A DNA stretch of 64,000 nucleotides from DUQX01 sp050948825 (lineage in GTDB: Bacteria; Bacillota; Dethiobacteria; DTU022; UBA8154), in contig JBMNEO010000005.1 in NCBI GenBank assembly GCA_050948825.1, forward strand, positions 132,221 through 196,220, written 5' to 3'. Below, in pieces: positions 16,697 through 25,783 of the stretch. The translations under genes and the position numbers were made by a program. Under the pieces are notes generated by a model. It was not told the origin of the DNA. It saw only the letters and a program-made list of their open reading frames with translations, and did not search any database. The first letter of the stretch is position 1; each line of letters starts with the position of its first letter.

Positions 16697-17809
16697 TTAT
16701 TTATTAGCCATTTTTTTCCTGAGCAATTTATCTGTAAGTAAAGCAGCTGTTGCTGCGGCAGCAAAAAATGCGGGGTCTTTTCCGATACCTCTTCCCATTG
16801 TATGCAAATCATAACCCTTATTTTTGAGAAAGCGCAATAACCCGGTGCTTTTTATAACAGTAACACTATGTTTTTTAAGCAAGCCATTCATTTTCAATTG
16901 CTGAATTAGAAGCAACATTTTTTTTCTATCAAAGGAGGGTAATGGCAGGCAAGCTTTGCAAGAAGAGATTTCTCCAAGTACGGTCAGCGTATGGTGGCTG
17001 AATCCAAAATGCCTCGCCCTGCTATCACTGAAGCTTATCCTGGGTATAAGGATCGGCAGCCCTCCCAGCTTACAGATCCGGTCAATATGCTCCCCCTGTT
17101 CTATACCGCCAAAGCCGTAACGTGTTGAAGTCCCAACGACACCGGGCCCCGGTATAACGACAATTACCTCTGCACCGAGCTCTTCTCTGGCAGCCATCAG
17201 GGCAGTATAGATATTAATCGTTTCCAGGTCCCCTCCGAAGGCATGGCCGCAGGTTACCGTGCCCGCAAGGCAAGCATCGCTTTTTAAACGGTGCACCGTA
17301 TCGCTGAGGTAAAGAGGCAGCGCTGCGCTATCGGTCATGATATATGCTATCCTGCACCCTGGATTTAACTCCTTCAGCGTCAGGATAAAAGGGGCCAGCA
17401 TGCTGTGCAGCTCACCAATTACAACCGGCACATTCTTCAAACCCTGATATTTTTCTGTTGCCAGAGCAGGATTTTTATCCGTCAGAAGTTCTTCATAAAC
17501 CTGAACTTTAAGCTGCAGCGGGGAGTAACGTAACTTTATGATATGGCCTCCGGGCGATAAAGTTTTATTACCGGTGGCCTCATTGGCAATAACGAAATGG
17601 TACCCTCCGCTTCCCAACCCAAGCTTCATGGCGGTTATATTTAAAATAACCTTATGTCCTGGTAAGGCCGTTCCGGTTAGAAGGGGATAATTTATGGCTT
17701 TTTCACTTATTTCTCCCCTGCATACCTTTAGACATTGTATTCCTTCCCTTGACCAGAGAATTTTATCTACTATACCCTCTCCGGTTTCAATCAATTCAAC
17801 CTCTCCCAT
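16697..17809 (-). CDS. DUF3866 family protein
   Basis: This is a 370-aa member of the DUF3866 family, common between the steAB region and spoIIM in spore-forming clostridia and in some actinobacteria. The N-terminus has a beta-rich domain (VDKILWSREGIQCLKV, INYPLLTGTALPGHKVILN). A Rossmann-like region follows with VVIGELHSMLAPFILTLKE, IVVIPGPGVVGTSTRYGFGG and HHTLTVLGEISS. No catalytic motif is recognisable to me and the function is unknown. The start overlaps the end of the MraY-like gene by 14 bases and has no good ribosome site of its own, so it is probably translationally coupled. Confidence 0.88.
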   Translation of the reverse strand: MGEVELIETGEGIVDKILWSREGIQCLKVCRGEISEKAINYPLLTGTALPGHKVILNITAMKLGLGSGGYHFVIANEATGNKTLSPGGHIIKLRYSPLQLKVQVYEELLTDKNPALATEKYQGLKNVPVVIGELHSMLAPFILTLKELNPGCRIAYIMTDSAALPLYLSDTVHRLKSDACLAGTVTCGHAFGGDLETINIYTALMAAREELGAEVIVVIPGPGVVGTSTRYGFGGIEQGEHIDRICKLGGLPILIPRISFSDSRARHFGFSHHTLTVLGEISSCKACLPLPSFDRKKMLLLIQQLKMNGLLKKHSVTVIKSTGLLRFLKNKGYDLHTMGRGIGKDPAFFAAAATAALLTDKLLRKKMANK

Positions 17810-18635
17810 TCGTTCGGTTTAGGCGGTAAAAAAGCACTTTTTTTTCCAGGAGCCTGCTGAGAGAAAATTTTTCTAAATACCAGTGCAGGAATATTAATAT
17901 AAAGCTGATTACAAGCAAATATTCCGCTGATAAATTAATCATTAAGTAAAAGCCCAGCACTCCTCCCAGTAAATAAGCACCTGCGTCACCAAGCATAATG
18001 CGTGTTTTCGTTTCCCAGAACAAATAGACATAAAGCGCGCTCCAGAGTGAAAAAAGCATGGGAAAGGGGCCTTTAAAAAGCATCAGCAATAGCGATAAAA
18101 CAAAAAAAACCTTTGCCGACCTTGCCGGTCTGGTATCCAGGAGATTAAAGATGTTGGAAAAAAGTGCCAGAAAAAGCCCTTTTAGGATCCATACAGGCCA
18201 GGAATAACCGCCTACTGTAAAAGCGGCGAGTACGAACCCCATTGTTCCCCCTCCCACAGCTTTATATATACCGGTGGAAATACCTTCTCCCCTCAACATT
18301 TTAAACAGGTGCCCGCGGAAACCTTTGCATTCCTTTTCGCCAAAGAAATCATCCACAGCTCCCAGCAGAGTAATCCCTCCGAAATAGAGCAGCGCAAGCC
18401 CTCCGGGAATCAGCGGGCGGGAAGGGTAGAAGTAATCTGGACTGCAATAGTATAAAAACAGGAAGGAGAAAAAATAAGCCGCCAGCAAAATGATACCTCC
18501 CGCTGTTACAACCTTTATTCCCTCATAGTTTAAAGTAAGCGCTTTTTCTTTCCTTCCCATGCGCTTAATAAAAAAAGGGGTCAAAAAATAAGCTGTCAAC
18601 CCCGGAATAAGGATTATGCCAGTTATGCTCTCCAT
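17796..18635 (-). CDS. MraY/WecA-like glycosyl-1-phosphate transferase family protein
   Basis: This 279-aa polytopic membrane protein has about eight hydrophobic segments and belongs to the glycosyltransferase family 4 (MraY/WecA) group. It has the Asp pair in GAVDDFFGEKECKGFRGH (about residue 93), the NxxN-type loop SNIFNLLDTRPARSAK and the late catalytic stretch TRIMLGDAGAYLLGG. These enzymes move a sugar-phosphate to a lipid carrier. It is shorter than true MraY and does not lie in an mra cluster, so a role in an unidentified polyprenyl-linked glycan is more likely. It overlaps DUF3866 and follows the GT2 gene. Confidence 0.85.
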   Translation of the reverse strand: MESITGIILIPGLTAYFLTPFFIKRMGRKEKALTLNYEGIKVVTAGGIILLAAYFFSFLFLYYCSPDYFYPSRPLIPGGLALLYFGGITLLGAVDDFFGEKECKGFRGHLFKMLRGEGISTGIYKAVGGGTMGFVLAAFTVGGYSWPVWILKGLFLALFSNIFNLLDTRPARSAKVFFVLSLLLMLFKGPFPMLFSLWSALYVYLFWETKTRIMLGDAGAYLLGGVLGFYLMINLSAEYLLVISFILIFLHWYLEKFSLSRLLEKKVLFYRLNRTNGRG

Positions 18636-18678
18636 ACTCTTAGTAAGAGCTCCTTTTACAGATTTTCAAAATACCTTT

Positions 18679-19344
18679 TTAAAAATTATAATGTAAGAGT
18701 AACTTCATCACCGCAAAAAACTGGGATCCCCGGTGAAGATAAGAATGAAAATCGTTTCCCCTCATACGGTGGCTCATCTCAACCGGAATCTCTTTTACCC
18801 TGAAGCCTTTCCTGATACTTTCAATTGTCAGCGCTACTTCTGCGGCAAAACCTTCAGCCTTGAAATCTATCGCTTCCCAGAGAGAACGCTTGATTACGCG
18901 CTGGCCAGAGAGGGGAGCAAGCATCTCCTGCCCCGTATATAACCGAATGCTCCAGAAAGCGAGAGCTTTTACCAGCCCCAGCCCCGCGGCTTTTCCTGAA
19001 GAATTAAATCGGGCAACGGTCATATCCGCTTCGTCCGCCGCGACAGGCAGTATAAGCTTGCGCACTTCCAGGGCCGAATCTCTGAGATCGGCGTCTACAA
19101 AGGCCAGCAATTCCCCCCTGGAAATACCGGCACCGTCTCGCAATGCCTGGCTTTTTCCCCTGTTTGTACTGTTCCGGCAAACAACAGCCCCGGCGCTTAA
19201 AGCTTCAAGAGCTGTCTTATCCGACGAGCCATCATCGACAACAATCACCTCATCGATCTCAGGCAGCTTGAACAAAGCCTCCACCGTTTTACCAACCCAG
19301 CCTTCTTCGTTATAAGCCGGAATAATCGCGGAAATTAACAACAC
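18679..19344 (-). CDS. Family 2 glycosyltransferase
   Basis: This 221-aa GT2 enzyme has a GT-A fold. It shows IIPAYNEEGWVGKTVEAL at the N-terminus and the nucleotide-sugar site VIVVDDGSSDKT. The metal-binding DxD equivalent is FVDADLRDS, and an acceptor-side GQRVIKRSLWE lies near residue 146. No membrane anchor is evident. The start is GTG at 19344 behind GGGAGATACA. It lies between steB and the MraY-like transferase, so both may build one lipid-linked or wall glycan. Donor and acceptor cannot be told from sequence. Confidence 0.9.
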   Translation of the reverse strand: MLLISAIIPAYNEEGWVGKTVEALFKLPEIDEVIVVDDGSSDKTALEALSAGAVVCRNSTNRGKSQALRDGAGISRGELLAFVDADLRDSALEVRKLILPVAADEADMTVARFNSSGKAAGLGLVKALAFWSIRLYTGQEMLAPLSGQRVIKRSLWEAIDFKAEGFAAEVALTIESIRKGFRVKEIPVEMSHRMRGNDFHSYLHRGSQFFAVMKLLLHYNF

Positions 19345-19399
19345 TGTATCTCCCTTTGGCAGTGTATACAGCAGTTAGGCCCTGGATCCCCGGCTTCCC

Positions 19400-20245
19400 T
19401 TAAGCACTGCTGCAACTTTTATTTATTAACTCCAGCAGTTTTAATCTGCTGAAAAAAGTCCCTGCACCATGCCTGGCAGAGGAAGCCGGATTATTTTCTG
19501 TCCCGGCAATACTACCATTAATGTCGGTAATGCCGGTAATAAAATCCTGCCAGATAATAACCTGCTCCGATCCAACCTTTTCCACAAGATGATCAATAAG
19601 CTGCCCGGGGAAGCTGCCGGCGATAAATACTTCCCGCCCGCATTCATTCATCGGGGGTATGCTATTTTCGTTTGGAGCCTTTTTACCGGAGATGATCTCC
19701 AGCAACTCTTTTTCACACAGGATATCCAGGATACTGTCTGCGGCCATCTCCTGCTCTGCTCCGGGAGGCAGGGCCAACTCATTTCCTAGAACATTATACA
19801 GTTCAGCTTTATCGTTTATAATAAACTCTTCACCCGCATAATTATGCAGTAAAACAGGTTCTTCTCCGCCAAATCCTTCATCAAAAATATAAATCTGATA
19901 AGCAGCTCCGGTTAACTCCAAAAAATCAAGCAGTCCCCCGGGAATTTCTTCATGAACAATTACTTTAACAGCCCGGTTTACGAGTTTATCTTCCAGGAGC
20001 AAAGGGGTTAAATAATCTTCCTCCAGGGTTTCCCAGTGTAAAAGCTCTTCTTCCAGAAGAGTTAACGACGTAAAGTAAGTATTAACCTCATCTTTATAAC
20101 GCACTATTTCACTTCTTAAACTGTCAATAACAGCAATTTGATTGTGAATTAGCGCATTTTCTCCCATGGACGCACCGATCAGAATTCCGATTCCCAGGGC
20201 TAAAAAAACAGCGATTAGTGAAAAAAAATGATTTTGCTGGTCCAT
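19400..20245 (-). CDS. steB: SteB/MctB-like membrane protein
   Basis: This 281-aa protein has one N-terminal membrane segment (FSLIAVFLALGIGILIG, about residues 8-25), a coiled-coil stretch around 36-75 (IAVIDSLRSEIVRYKDEV and following) and an extracytoplasmic domain. This is the architecture of the MctB/SteB family (Mycobacterium copper transporter MctB; Corynebacterium SteB). In Corynebacterium, SteB partners SteA at the division site, and steA is the next gene upstream here. Copper transport is not supported by visible metal motifs. The ATG follows AAGGCG. The C-terminus has no further recognisable motif. Confidence 0.85.
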   Translation of the reverse strand: MDQQNHFFSLIAVFLALGIGILIGASMGENALIHNQIAVIDSLRSEIVRYKDEVNTYFTSLTLLEEELLHWETLEEDYLTPLLLEDKLVNRAVKVIVHEEIPGGLLDFLELTGAAYQIYIFDEGFGGEEPVLLHNYAGEEFIINDKAELYNVLGNELALPPGAEQEMAADSILDILCEKELLEIISGKKAPNENSIPPMNECGREVFIAGSFPGQLIDHLVEKVGSEQVIIWQDFITGITDINGSIAGTENNPASSARHGAGTFFSRLKLLELINKSCSSA

Positions 20246-20279
20246 TAAAACACGCCTTTATAGTTAAGTAAAATAAAAT

Positions 20280-21398
20280 TTAATGAAATCCGAACCTCCA
20301 GGAAAAAAGGTATAAAAAATGACGGACAAGCGGAGAGAAAGAGGCCAGCACAACGATTGGGAAAAGTGCTGAAGCAACTAAAATTGATAAATATTGCCAT
20401 CTGATACCACCATGGTACAGTTGGGCAAGGCCTCTGGCATCCACCAGTTTATGGCCCATTTTTAATCTTACCAGGAAAGTTGAAGCCATACCCTTCCTTC
20501 CCTTTTCTAAAAAATCAAGCATATGGGAATGCGAGCCCACGGCCACAATAAGCTCGGCTTTACTTTCATAAGCCAATAGAAATGCCAGATCTTCGCTGGT
20601 TCCCGGTGCCGCAATTATTTTTGCTTCTAAGCCCATGCGGGAAATGCGCTCCATCCCGGGGGCTCTGCCATCCGGATATGCGTGAACGATTATCTCCCCG
20701 GCTTTTTTTAGCGATCTATCCTCAACACTGTCCATGTCTCCGATAATAAGGTGGGGCCTCAGCCCCATCATGCAAAGGGCATCCCCACCTCCGTCAACAC
20801 CGATAAGCACCGGCTGAACTTCCCTGATATACGAACGTATCGCTTGCAGATCTTTCTTATAATTTTTACCCCTAACAACAATTAACACATGTTTGCCGGC
20901 CAGCCTGGTTTTGATATCCGGAATATCCAGGTTTTTTAGGATTAGATCTTTTTCCCTTCTGGCATATTCAAGAGTATTTTGTACAAATAAATCAAGCTGC
21001 TTTTTTAAATTTTTTTCTGCTTGATCCAGCTTTTTTTTAAGAAATTGCTTGCTTATTACTCTGCCCTGCCCCAGCATTTCCTCCCTGCAATAAATAGTGC
21101 TTCCTGCAATTGTGACAATCTCTCCCTCGCGTAGAAGTGAATATAGTTTATCCCCAACATTATCCAAAACATAAATACCCTGATCGAGCAATACTTTTGT
21201 TCCAAGCGCGGGATATTCGCCGTTAAAAGTGTTATCAACATTGATTACCGCCTTAACCCCTCTTTCTGCAAGTTCCTGCCCTGCCAATTCATCAAGATTT
21301 TTATGTGCGATTAAAGCAATATCACCCGGCTGCAGCCTTTTACAGAGGTTCTTCGTTCTGCGGTCCTTTTTTAGAATTCCCTTATAGATCTTTTCCAT
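20280..21398 (-). CDS. steA: Cytokinetic-ring-associated protein SteA (thiamin pyrophosphokinase-like fold)
   Basis: This 372-aa SteA homologue has an N-terminal GDIALIAHKNLDELAGQ region and a central thiamin-pyrophosphokinase-like fold with LIGVDGGGDALCMMGLRPHL and IGDMDSVEDRSLKKAG. One C-terminal membrane segment is YLSILVASALFPIVVL. In Corynebacterium SteA and SteB affect septal peptidoglycan hydrolysis. The TPK-like motifs suggest nucleotide or cofactor binding, but catalysis is not established. I prefer the ATG at 21398 (AGGTGG just upstream) to one nine codons earlier. Translation runs steA-steB-GT2-MraY-like. Confidence 0.88.
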   Translation of the reverse strand: MEKIYKGILKKDRRTKNLCKRLQPGDIALIAHKNLDELAGQELAERGVKAVINVDNTFNGEYPALGTKVLLDQGIYVLDNVGDKLYSLLREGEIVTIAGSTIYCREEMLGQGRVISKQFLKKKLDQAEKNLKKQLDLFVQNTLEYARREKDLILKNLDIPDIKTRLAGKHVLIVVRGKNYKKDLQAIRSYIREVQPVLIGVDGGGDALCMMGLRPHLIIGDMDSVEDRSLKKAGEIIVHAYPDGRAPGMERISRMGLEAKIIAAPGTSEDLAFLLAYESKAELIVAVGSHSHMLDFLEKGRKGMASTFLVRLKMGHKLVDARGLAQLYHGGIRWQYLSILVASALFPIVVLASFSPLVRHFLYLFSWRFGFH

Positions 21399-21454
21399 AA
21401 AACCACCTGAAACAATTATTATCATTAATTTAACCTTATTTATTAAATTTAAAC

Positions 21455-21481
21455 AAAAAAAGGCGTTTAAACGCCTTTTTT
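21455..21481 (-). terminator. Intrinsic terminator after spo0A
   Basis: AAAGGCGTTTAAACGCCTTT is a perfect hairpin flanked by A and T runs, so it could work in either direction. It lies about 85 bases past the spo0A stop and before steA. Confidence 0.8.
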
Positions 21482-21564
21482 GTTCAACGGCACTTGGAAG
21501 TATACATGCTTGCGGAAGTATACGAGCTTGCTGCGCTCATTCTACCCTGCTTGACTCTTTTTTA

Positions 21565-22362
21565 CTATAGAACCTTGTAGTCGTACTTTCTATTTTTTAA
21601 ACGAATCCTATCGGCCACAAGGGCAATAAACTCAGAATTTGTTGGTTTGCCCTTTTCTGTATTAATTGTATAGCCAAAGAATTTTTTTATCGTATCAATA
21701 TTATTTCTGGCCCAGGCAACTTCAATAGCATGGCGGATTGCCCGTTCCACCCTGCTCGGTGTAGTTTCATATTTTTGAGCAATGCGCGGGTAGAGAATTT
21801 TTGTAATTGAACCAAGCAGCTCAATCTCCTCAGCTACCATAGAGATAGCATCGCGCAGATAAAGATAACCCTTTATATGTGCCGGAATACCAATTTCATG
21901 AATAATCTGAGTAATTTCCTCAATAAAGCCATTATCCTTCCTGATATTAATATTCTTTACCGGATTAACCTGTATCTTCCCGCTTCCGGCAGGTACTTTG
22001 CCCAGCTGTCTAATTCTTTCAGCCAGAACCTCCAAATTAAACGGTTTAAGTATGTAATAAGATGCCCCCAGTTCAACCGCCCTTTGGGTTATATTTTCAT
22101 GTCCAAAAGCAGTCAACATGATCACTTTCGGTTTCGGGGAGAGCTCCATTTTATTTAATTCTTCCAGCACTCCGATCCCGTCCAGGTGAGGCATTATTAT
22201 ATCAAGTAGAATAATATCAGGATTTTTTTCTTTTACCAGTTCCAATACCTCTTTGCCATTAAAAGCATTGCCAATAATATCCATATCCTCTTCTTTACTT
22301 AAATACTCCGACAAAAGTTCATTAAATTCCCTATTATCATCTGCGATTAAAATTTTAAACAT
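21565..22362 (-). CDS. spo0A: Sporulation master regulator Spo0A
   Basis: Spo0A is the response regulator that starts sporulation when phosphorylated by the phosphorelay or clostridial kinases. The 265-aa product has a receiver domain (acidic pair Asp8-Asp9, phospho-acceptor Asp54 in ILLDIIMPHLDG, then VIMLTAFGHE and YYILKPF). The C-terminal DNA-binding domain has YLYLRDAISMV, YPRIAQKYETTPSRVERAIR and FFGYTINTEKGKPTNSEFI. I chose the ATG at 22362 (AAGGGGG seven bases upstream) over an earlier in-frame ATG. A sigma-H-type promoter with an embedded 0A box lies 45-70 bases upstream, implying autoregulation. Confidence 0.98.
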   Translation of the reverse strand: MFKILIADDNREFNELLSEYLSKEEDMDIIGNAFNGKEVLELVKEKNPDIILLDIIMPHLDGIGVLEELNKMELSPKPKVIMLTAFGHENITQRAVELGASYYILKPFNLEVLAERIRQLGKVPAGSGKIQVNPVKNINIRKDNGFIEEITQIIHEIGIPAHIKGYLYLRDAISMVAEEIELLGSITKILYPRIAQKYETTPSRVERAIRHAIEVAWARNNIDTIKKFFGYTINTEKGKPTNSEFIALVADRIRLKNRKYDYKVL

Positions 22363-22407
22363 TTTAAAGCCCCCTTCAATTAACTGAATTATTCTTTTCA
22401 TATAATT

Positions 22408-22434
22408 ATTCGACATTAAAAAGACAGTTCCTTC
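22408..22434 (-). promoter_or_regulatory. Sigma-H-type spo0A promoter with overlapping 0A box
   Basis: Minus-strand GAAGGAACT (22426-22434) fits RnAGGAwWW with one mismatch. After 11 bases comes GTCGAAT (22408-22414), matching RnnGAAT. The minus-10 region contains TGTCGAA (22409-22415), the Spo0A-binding 0A box. This parallels the sporulation promoter Ps of Bacillus spo0A. Confidence 0.75.
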
Positions 22435-22474
22435 TATTAAGTAATATTATTATTTATTTTTTATGAATAATAAT

Positions 22475-23788
22475 TTAAGAAACAGGAATTATATTTGTTT
22501 CTTTCACCATCCATTCAGCATAAATCCCGTATCCTCTCGTAGGGTCATTGACAAAAACATGGGTTACAGCTCCAATCAGGCAGCCGTTCTGGATAATCGG
22601 GCTGCCGCTCATACCCTGCACGATACCTCCTGTTAACTCCAGTAATTCTTCGTCAACAATGCGTAAAATAATTCCTTTATCACCAGGCGTGTTTTTATTT
22701 ACCGCCCTTTCGATTTCAATTTCAAAACTTTGTATTTTATTCCCCTCCACAACGGTAAGGAGCTCTGCCGGCCCTGGTTCAACTTGAAAGGCAAGGCCAA
22801 GCGGGATAGGATCGGGATATGGTGTGACATACTCCCCAACATTGTGCAACTCACCGTATATCCCAAATTTACAGTTTTTCCTGATACTTCCCAAAATGTC
22901 CTTTCCTTCTCGAAAAATCCCCGCTTTTTCACCGGGACGACCTTTTCGTGCCGTTTTAATATTCACTATATCAGCTCTTACAATCATACCGTCGTTAATT
23001 TCCAGGGCTGCGTTGGTATCCAGGTCATTAATGATATGGCCCAGCGCACCATAGAATTGGTTCTCAGGATCATAAAAAGTTAATGTCCCCACACCGGCAG
23101 CGGTGTCCCTGATATATAAACCGATGCGTCTTTCCCCGGTTTCCGGGCAGGGGTAAGGGACGACATTTATAATAACTGTTTCTTTTTGTCGTTTAACGGT
23201 AAACTTCAAATCCCCTTTTGCAGATTCACTTCTGATTACATCGGCTGCCATATCAATATCATCTATTGCTATACCGTTCACTTTAATAATTACATCTTCA
23301 ATAAGAATCCCGGCTTCCTCAGCAGGTGAAAATTTATTCTTTCCGGTTTCCAGATAAAAATATCCTACAGCAAGCACTCCTTTTTCATGAAGTTTAATCC
23401 CGATGGAATGGCCGCCCGGGATTAACTCCATCTCAGGCAAAACACTTACAGTGAGCTGCTTGATTGGAATAAGCCCTTTAAAAAGGCTTAATTCCAGGTT
23501 TACATTTCCCCGGGAAACACCCCGCAGCGAGATATCATTCTGAAATCCCAGCAGGCTTATTTCATCATCGCCCACAGGAGAGCCGTTGATATTAAGAATA
23601 TCTGCTCGATCAGCTTTGATATAAAGGTCGAGGGGGAATTTAACAGAGTAGGAGTGTTCCTGCCCTTCAAAAAGCCGGATATTATCCTCGAGGTGAATTC
23701 TTATTTCCAGCGGCAGAAACAATAAAAAAAGCACTGTAAAGACCGTTATTACCATTAGTATATTTCTTTTTCTGTGAAGGTTGCTCAT
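22475..23788 (-). CDS. spoIVB: SpoIVB serine peptidase
   Basis: SpoIVB is secreted from the forespore and cleaves SpoIVFA, releasing SpoIVFB to activate pro-sigma-K. The 437-aa product has an N-terminal membrane anchor (ILMVITVFTVLFLLFLPL), a PDZ domain near residues 115-215 (GHSIGIKLHEKGVLAVGY, EEAGILIEDVIIKVNG) and the S55 peptidase domain. The catalytic His is in YGALGHIINDLDT and the catalytic Ser in GIVQGMSGSPIIQNG. The ATG at 23788 is six bases after GGGAGG and is better than an upstream in-frame start. spo0A follows immediately, the usual order. Confidence 0.97.
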   Translation of the reverse strand: MSNLHRKRNILMVITVFTVLFLLFLPLEIRIHLEDNIRLFEGQEHSYSVKFPLDLYIKADRADILNINGSPVGDDEISLLGFQNDISLRGVSRGNVNLELSLFKGLIPIKQLTVSVLPEMELIPGGHSIGIKLHEKGVLAVGYFYLETGKNKFSPAEEAGILIEDVIIKVNGIAIDDIDMAADVIRSESAKGDLKFTVKRQKETVIINVVPYPCPETGERRIGLYIRDTAAGVGTLTFYDPENQFYGALGHIINDLDTNAALEINDGMIVRADIVNIKTARKGRPGEKAGIFREGKDILGSIRKNCKFGIYGELHNVGEYVTPYPDPIPLGLAFQVEPGPAELLTVVEGNKIQSFEIEIERAVNKNTPGDKGIILRIVDEELLELTGGIVQGMSGSPIIQNGCLIGAVTHVFVNDPTRGYGIYAEWMVKETNIIPVS

Positions 23789-23923
23789 CCTAATCCTCCC
23801 GATAACAATGCAATTTTTTTTTGCAATTTTTTTTAAGAACAATTTTAAATTGCCTCCGGGAGTTTTTTTTATGCTCCAACTGTTTACATAACCTTAATGT
23901 TTTATTTGGCATTAATAACAATA

Positions 23924-23955
23924 AAAAACCTCATTTATTTTTTAAATGAGGTTTT
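23924..23955 (-). terminator. Intrinsic terminator after recN
   Basis: AACCTCATTTA and TAAATGAGGTT form an 11-bp stem around an A-rich loop, followed on the minus strand by TTTTATT. It lies about 70 bases downstream of the recN stop and ends the recN-nadK-tlyA-dxs group. Confidence 0.8.
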
Positions 23956-24024
23956 GCGGTATAAAAATTTTAATTTTACGGGGAAGAAAAGATTATTTCT
24001 CCCCATATTCCGGCAATCTCGCGC

Positions 24025-25707
24025 TCATCCGCGTGATTTCTTTAATAGTTCCTCTGCATGGCGCCTGGTTATTTCACCGGTATCGTTACCGCTGAGCATG
24101 CGGGCAATTTCAAGGACCCTGTTTTCACCCTCAAGATAATTCACGCGTGTTGCCGTGCGACCTTCAATTATTTCTTTGTATATATAATATTGGTGATCAG
24201 CCGCGCTTGCAATATGGACATTGTGTGTTACCGAAATAATCTGGTGCTTTTTGCTTAAATTTACCATTTTTTCAGCTACTTTCTGGATAGTCTTTCCTCC
24301 AATACCGCTGTCAATTTCATCAAAAATTAACACAGGGATATGATCCTGCTCGGCAAGGATGCTTTTTAATGCGAGCATTACCCTGGCCATTTCTCCGGCA
24401 GATATTATTCGCGCCAGGGGTTTTAAAGGTTCTCCGGGATTCGCGGAAAATAAAAATTCCAGCTCTTCTTTCCCCCTGTGGTCCGGGGTATCCTTGGGGG
24501 TAAAACCGACAGAAAAACGGGCACTTTCCATCCCCAGTTCTTGCAGGGCTTCTGCCACCTGCAGCTCGAGTTTTTTGGCTGTTTCTTTCCTCTTGAACGA
24601 CAACTGTTCGGCAAAGGTCTCAATTTCAACCTGCAGTTCCTGCAGCTGTTCTTCCAAAAGCAGCGATTCTTCCTCGCTGCTTTCCAAAACACTTATTTCA
24701 TGACGGCACTGTTTTTCAAAAGCAAGAATCTCTTCGACGGTTGCTCCGTATTTGGATTTTAAACGACGGTAGAGTTCCAGCCGGTTTTCTATTTCTATTT
24801 TTTCTTCGGGGCAGTATACAAGCCCCTCCAGATATGAGTAAAGATCATGTCCCAGTTCTGATAACCCTGCACTGATCTCCTGCAAGACTTGAATAAAAGG
24901 GGTAAGAGCGGCATCAACCTTAACCAGGGAAGAAAACTCTTCTGTAAAACTATTAATCGTATCCAAAACAGCCGGCAAGTCATGATCATTACCATAGATT
25001 TGGTTATATGCCCTGTTGGCTGTAAAGAGCAGTTTCTCCATATTATCCAGGACCAATAGCCTTTCCCTTAAGCTGTTCTCTTCATCTGCAGCGATAGAAG
25101 CATCGTGAATCTCATCCCTTTGAAAACGGAGCATTTCAAGCCGGCGCTCCCGCTCCCGGGGGGAGATACCGCGTTCGTTCAGTTTTTTCTTGATCTCCTG
25201 CCTGCGATCAATGAAACCGATCATTTGCTGTTTGACCTTCAAGAGTTCCTCATCCCCGAATTCATCCAAAAGGTACAAATGCTGTTCGGGCCTTAAAAGG
25301 GATTGGTGGCTGTGCTGGCCGTGAAGATCAACCAGGATAGTGCCCAGCTCTTTTAAGGCTGTCAGGGGAACAATACGCCCGTTTACCCGGCAGGTATTCC
25401 GACCGCTGCGTGATATCTCCCTGGTAACGATCAGCTCCTTTTCAAAATCAGGGCCGTATGCTTCCAGTATTTTTTTTAATTGGAGGTCAGCTTCAGAGAC
25501 TTCAAAAACCGCTTCGATAATTGCTTTGCTGCATCCAGTTCTCACCTGCTCGCTGGCTGCCCTCTCACCCAGGATAAGATTAATTGCTCCAATCAGAATT
25601 GATTTCCCGGCCCCTGTTTCCCCTGTTAAGACATTCATGCCGGGGAAAAATTCTATCGATAGATCATCGATCAGGGCAAAATCTCGCAGATGTAAAAATG
25701 AGAGCAT
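24025..25707 (-). CDS. recN: DNA repair protein RecN
   Basis: RecN is an SMC-like ATPase that organises DNA ends in double-strand break repair. The 560-aa protein has Walker A GETGAGKS (residues 29-36), an early VDLHGQHSHQSLL motif and a long central coiled coil interrupted near the middle. The C-terminal ATPase half has ISAGEMARVMLALKSIL (signature), VLIFDEIDSGIGG (Walker B) and QIISVTHNVHIAS. I chose the ATG at 25707, eight bases behind GGAAGGTG, over a start nine codons earlier. argR, often upstream of recN in Firmicutes, is absent, and nadK lies directly upstream. Confidence 0.97.
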   Translation of the reverse strand: MLSFLHLRDFALIDDLSIEFFPGMNVLTGETGAGKSILIGAINLILGERAASEQVRTGCSKAIIEAVFEVSEADLQLKKILEAYGPDFEKELIVTREISRSGRNTCRVNGRIVPLTALKELGTILVDLHGQHSHQSLLRPEQHLYLLDEFGDEELLKVKQQMIGFIDRRQEIKKKLNERGISPRERERRLEMLRFQRDEIHDASIAADEENSLRERLLVLDNMEKLLFTANRAYNQIYGNDHDLPAVLDTINSFTEEFSSLVKVDAALTPFIQVLQEISAGLSELGHDLYSYLEGLVYCPEEKIEIENRLELYRRLKSKYGATVEEILAFEKQCRHEISVLESSEEESLLLEEQLQELQVEIETFAEQLSFKRKETAKKLELQVAEALQELGMESARFSVGFTPKDTPDHRGKEELEFLFSANPGEPLKPLARIISAGEMARVMLALKSILAEQDHIPVLIFDEIDSGIGGKTIQKVAEKMVNLSKKHQIISVTHNVHIASAADHQYYIYKEIIEGRTATRVNYLEGENRVLEIARMLSGNDTGEITRRHAEELLKKSRG

Positions 25708-25783
25708 CTGAAACACCTTCCCAAAAAAATTCAAAACTATTAAAGCAGATCTCCACCTGGAACAGTAATCCCTTAGCCAGATT

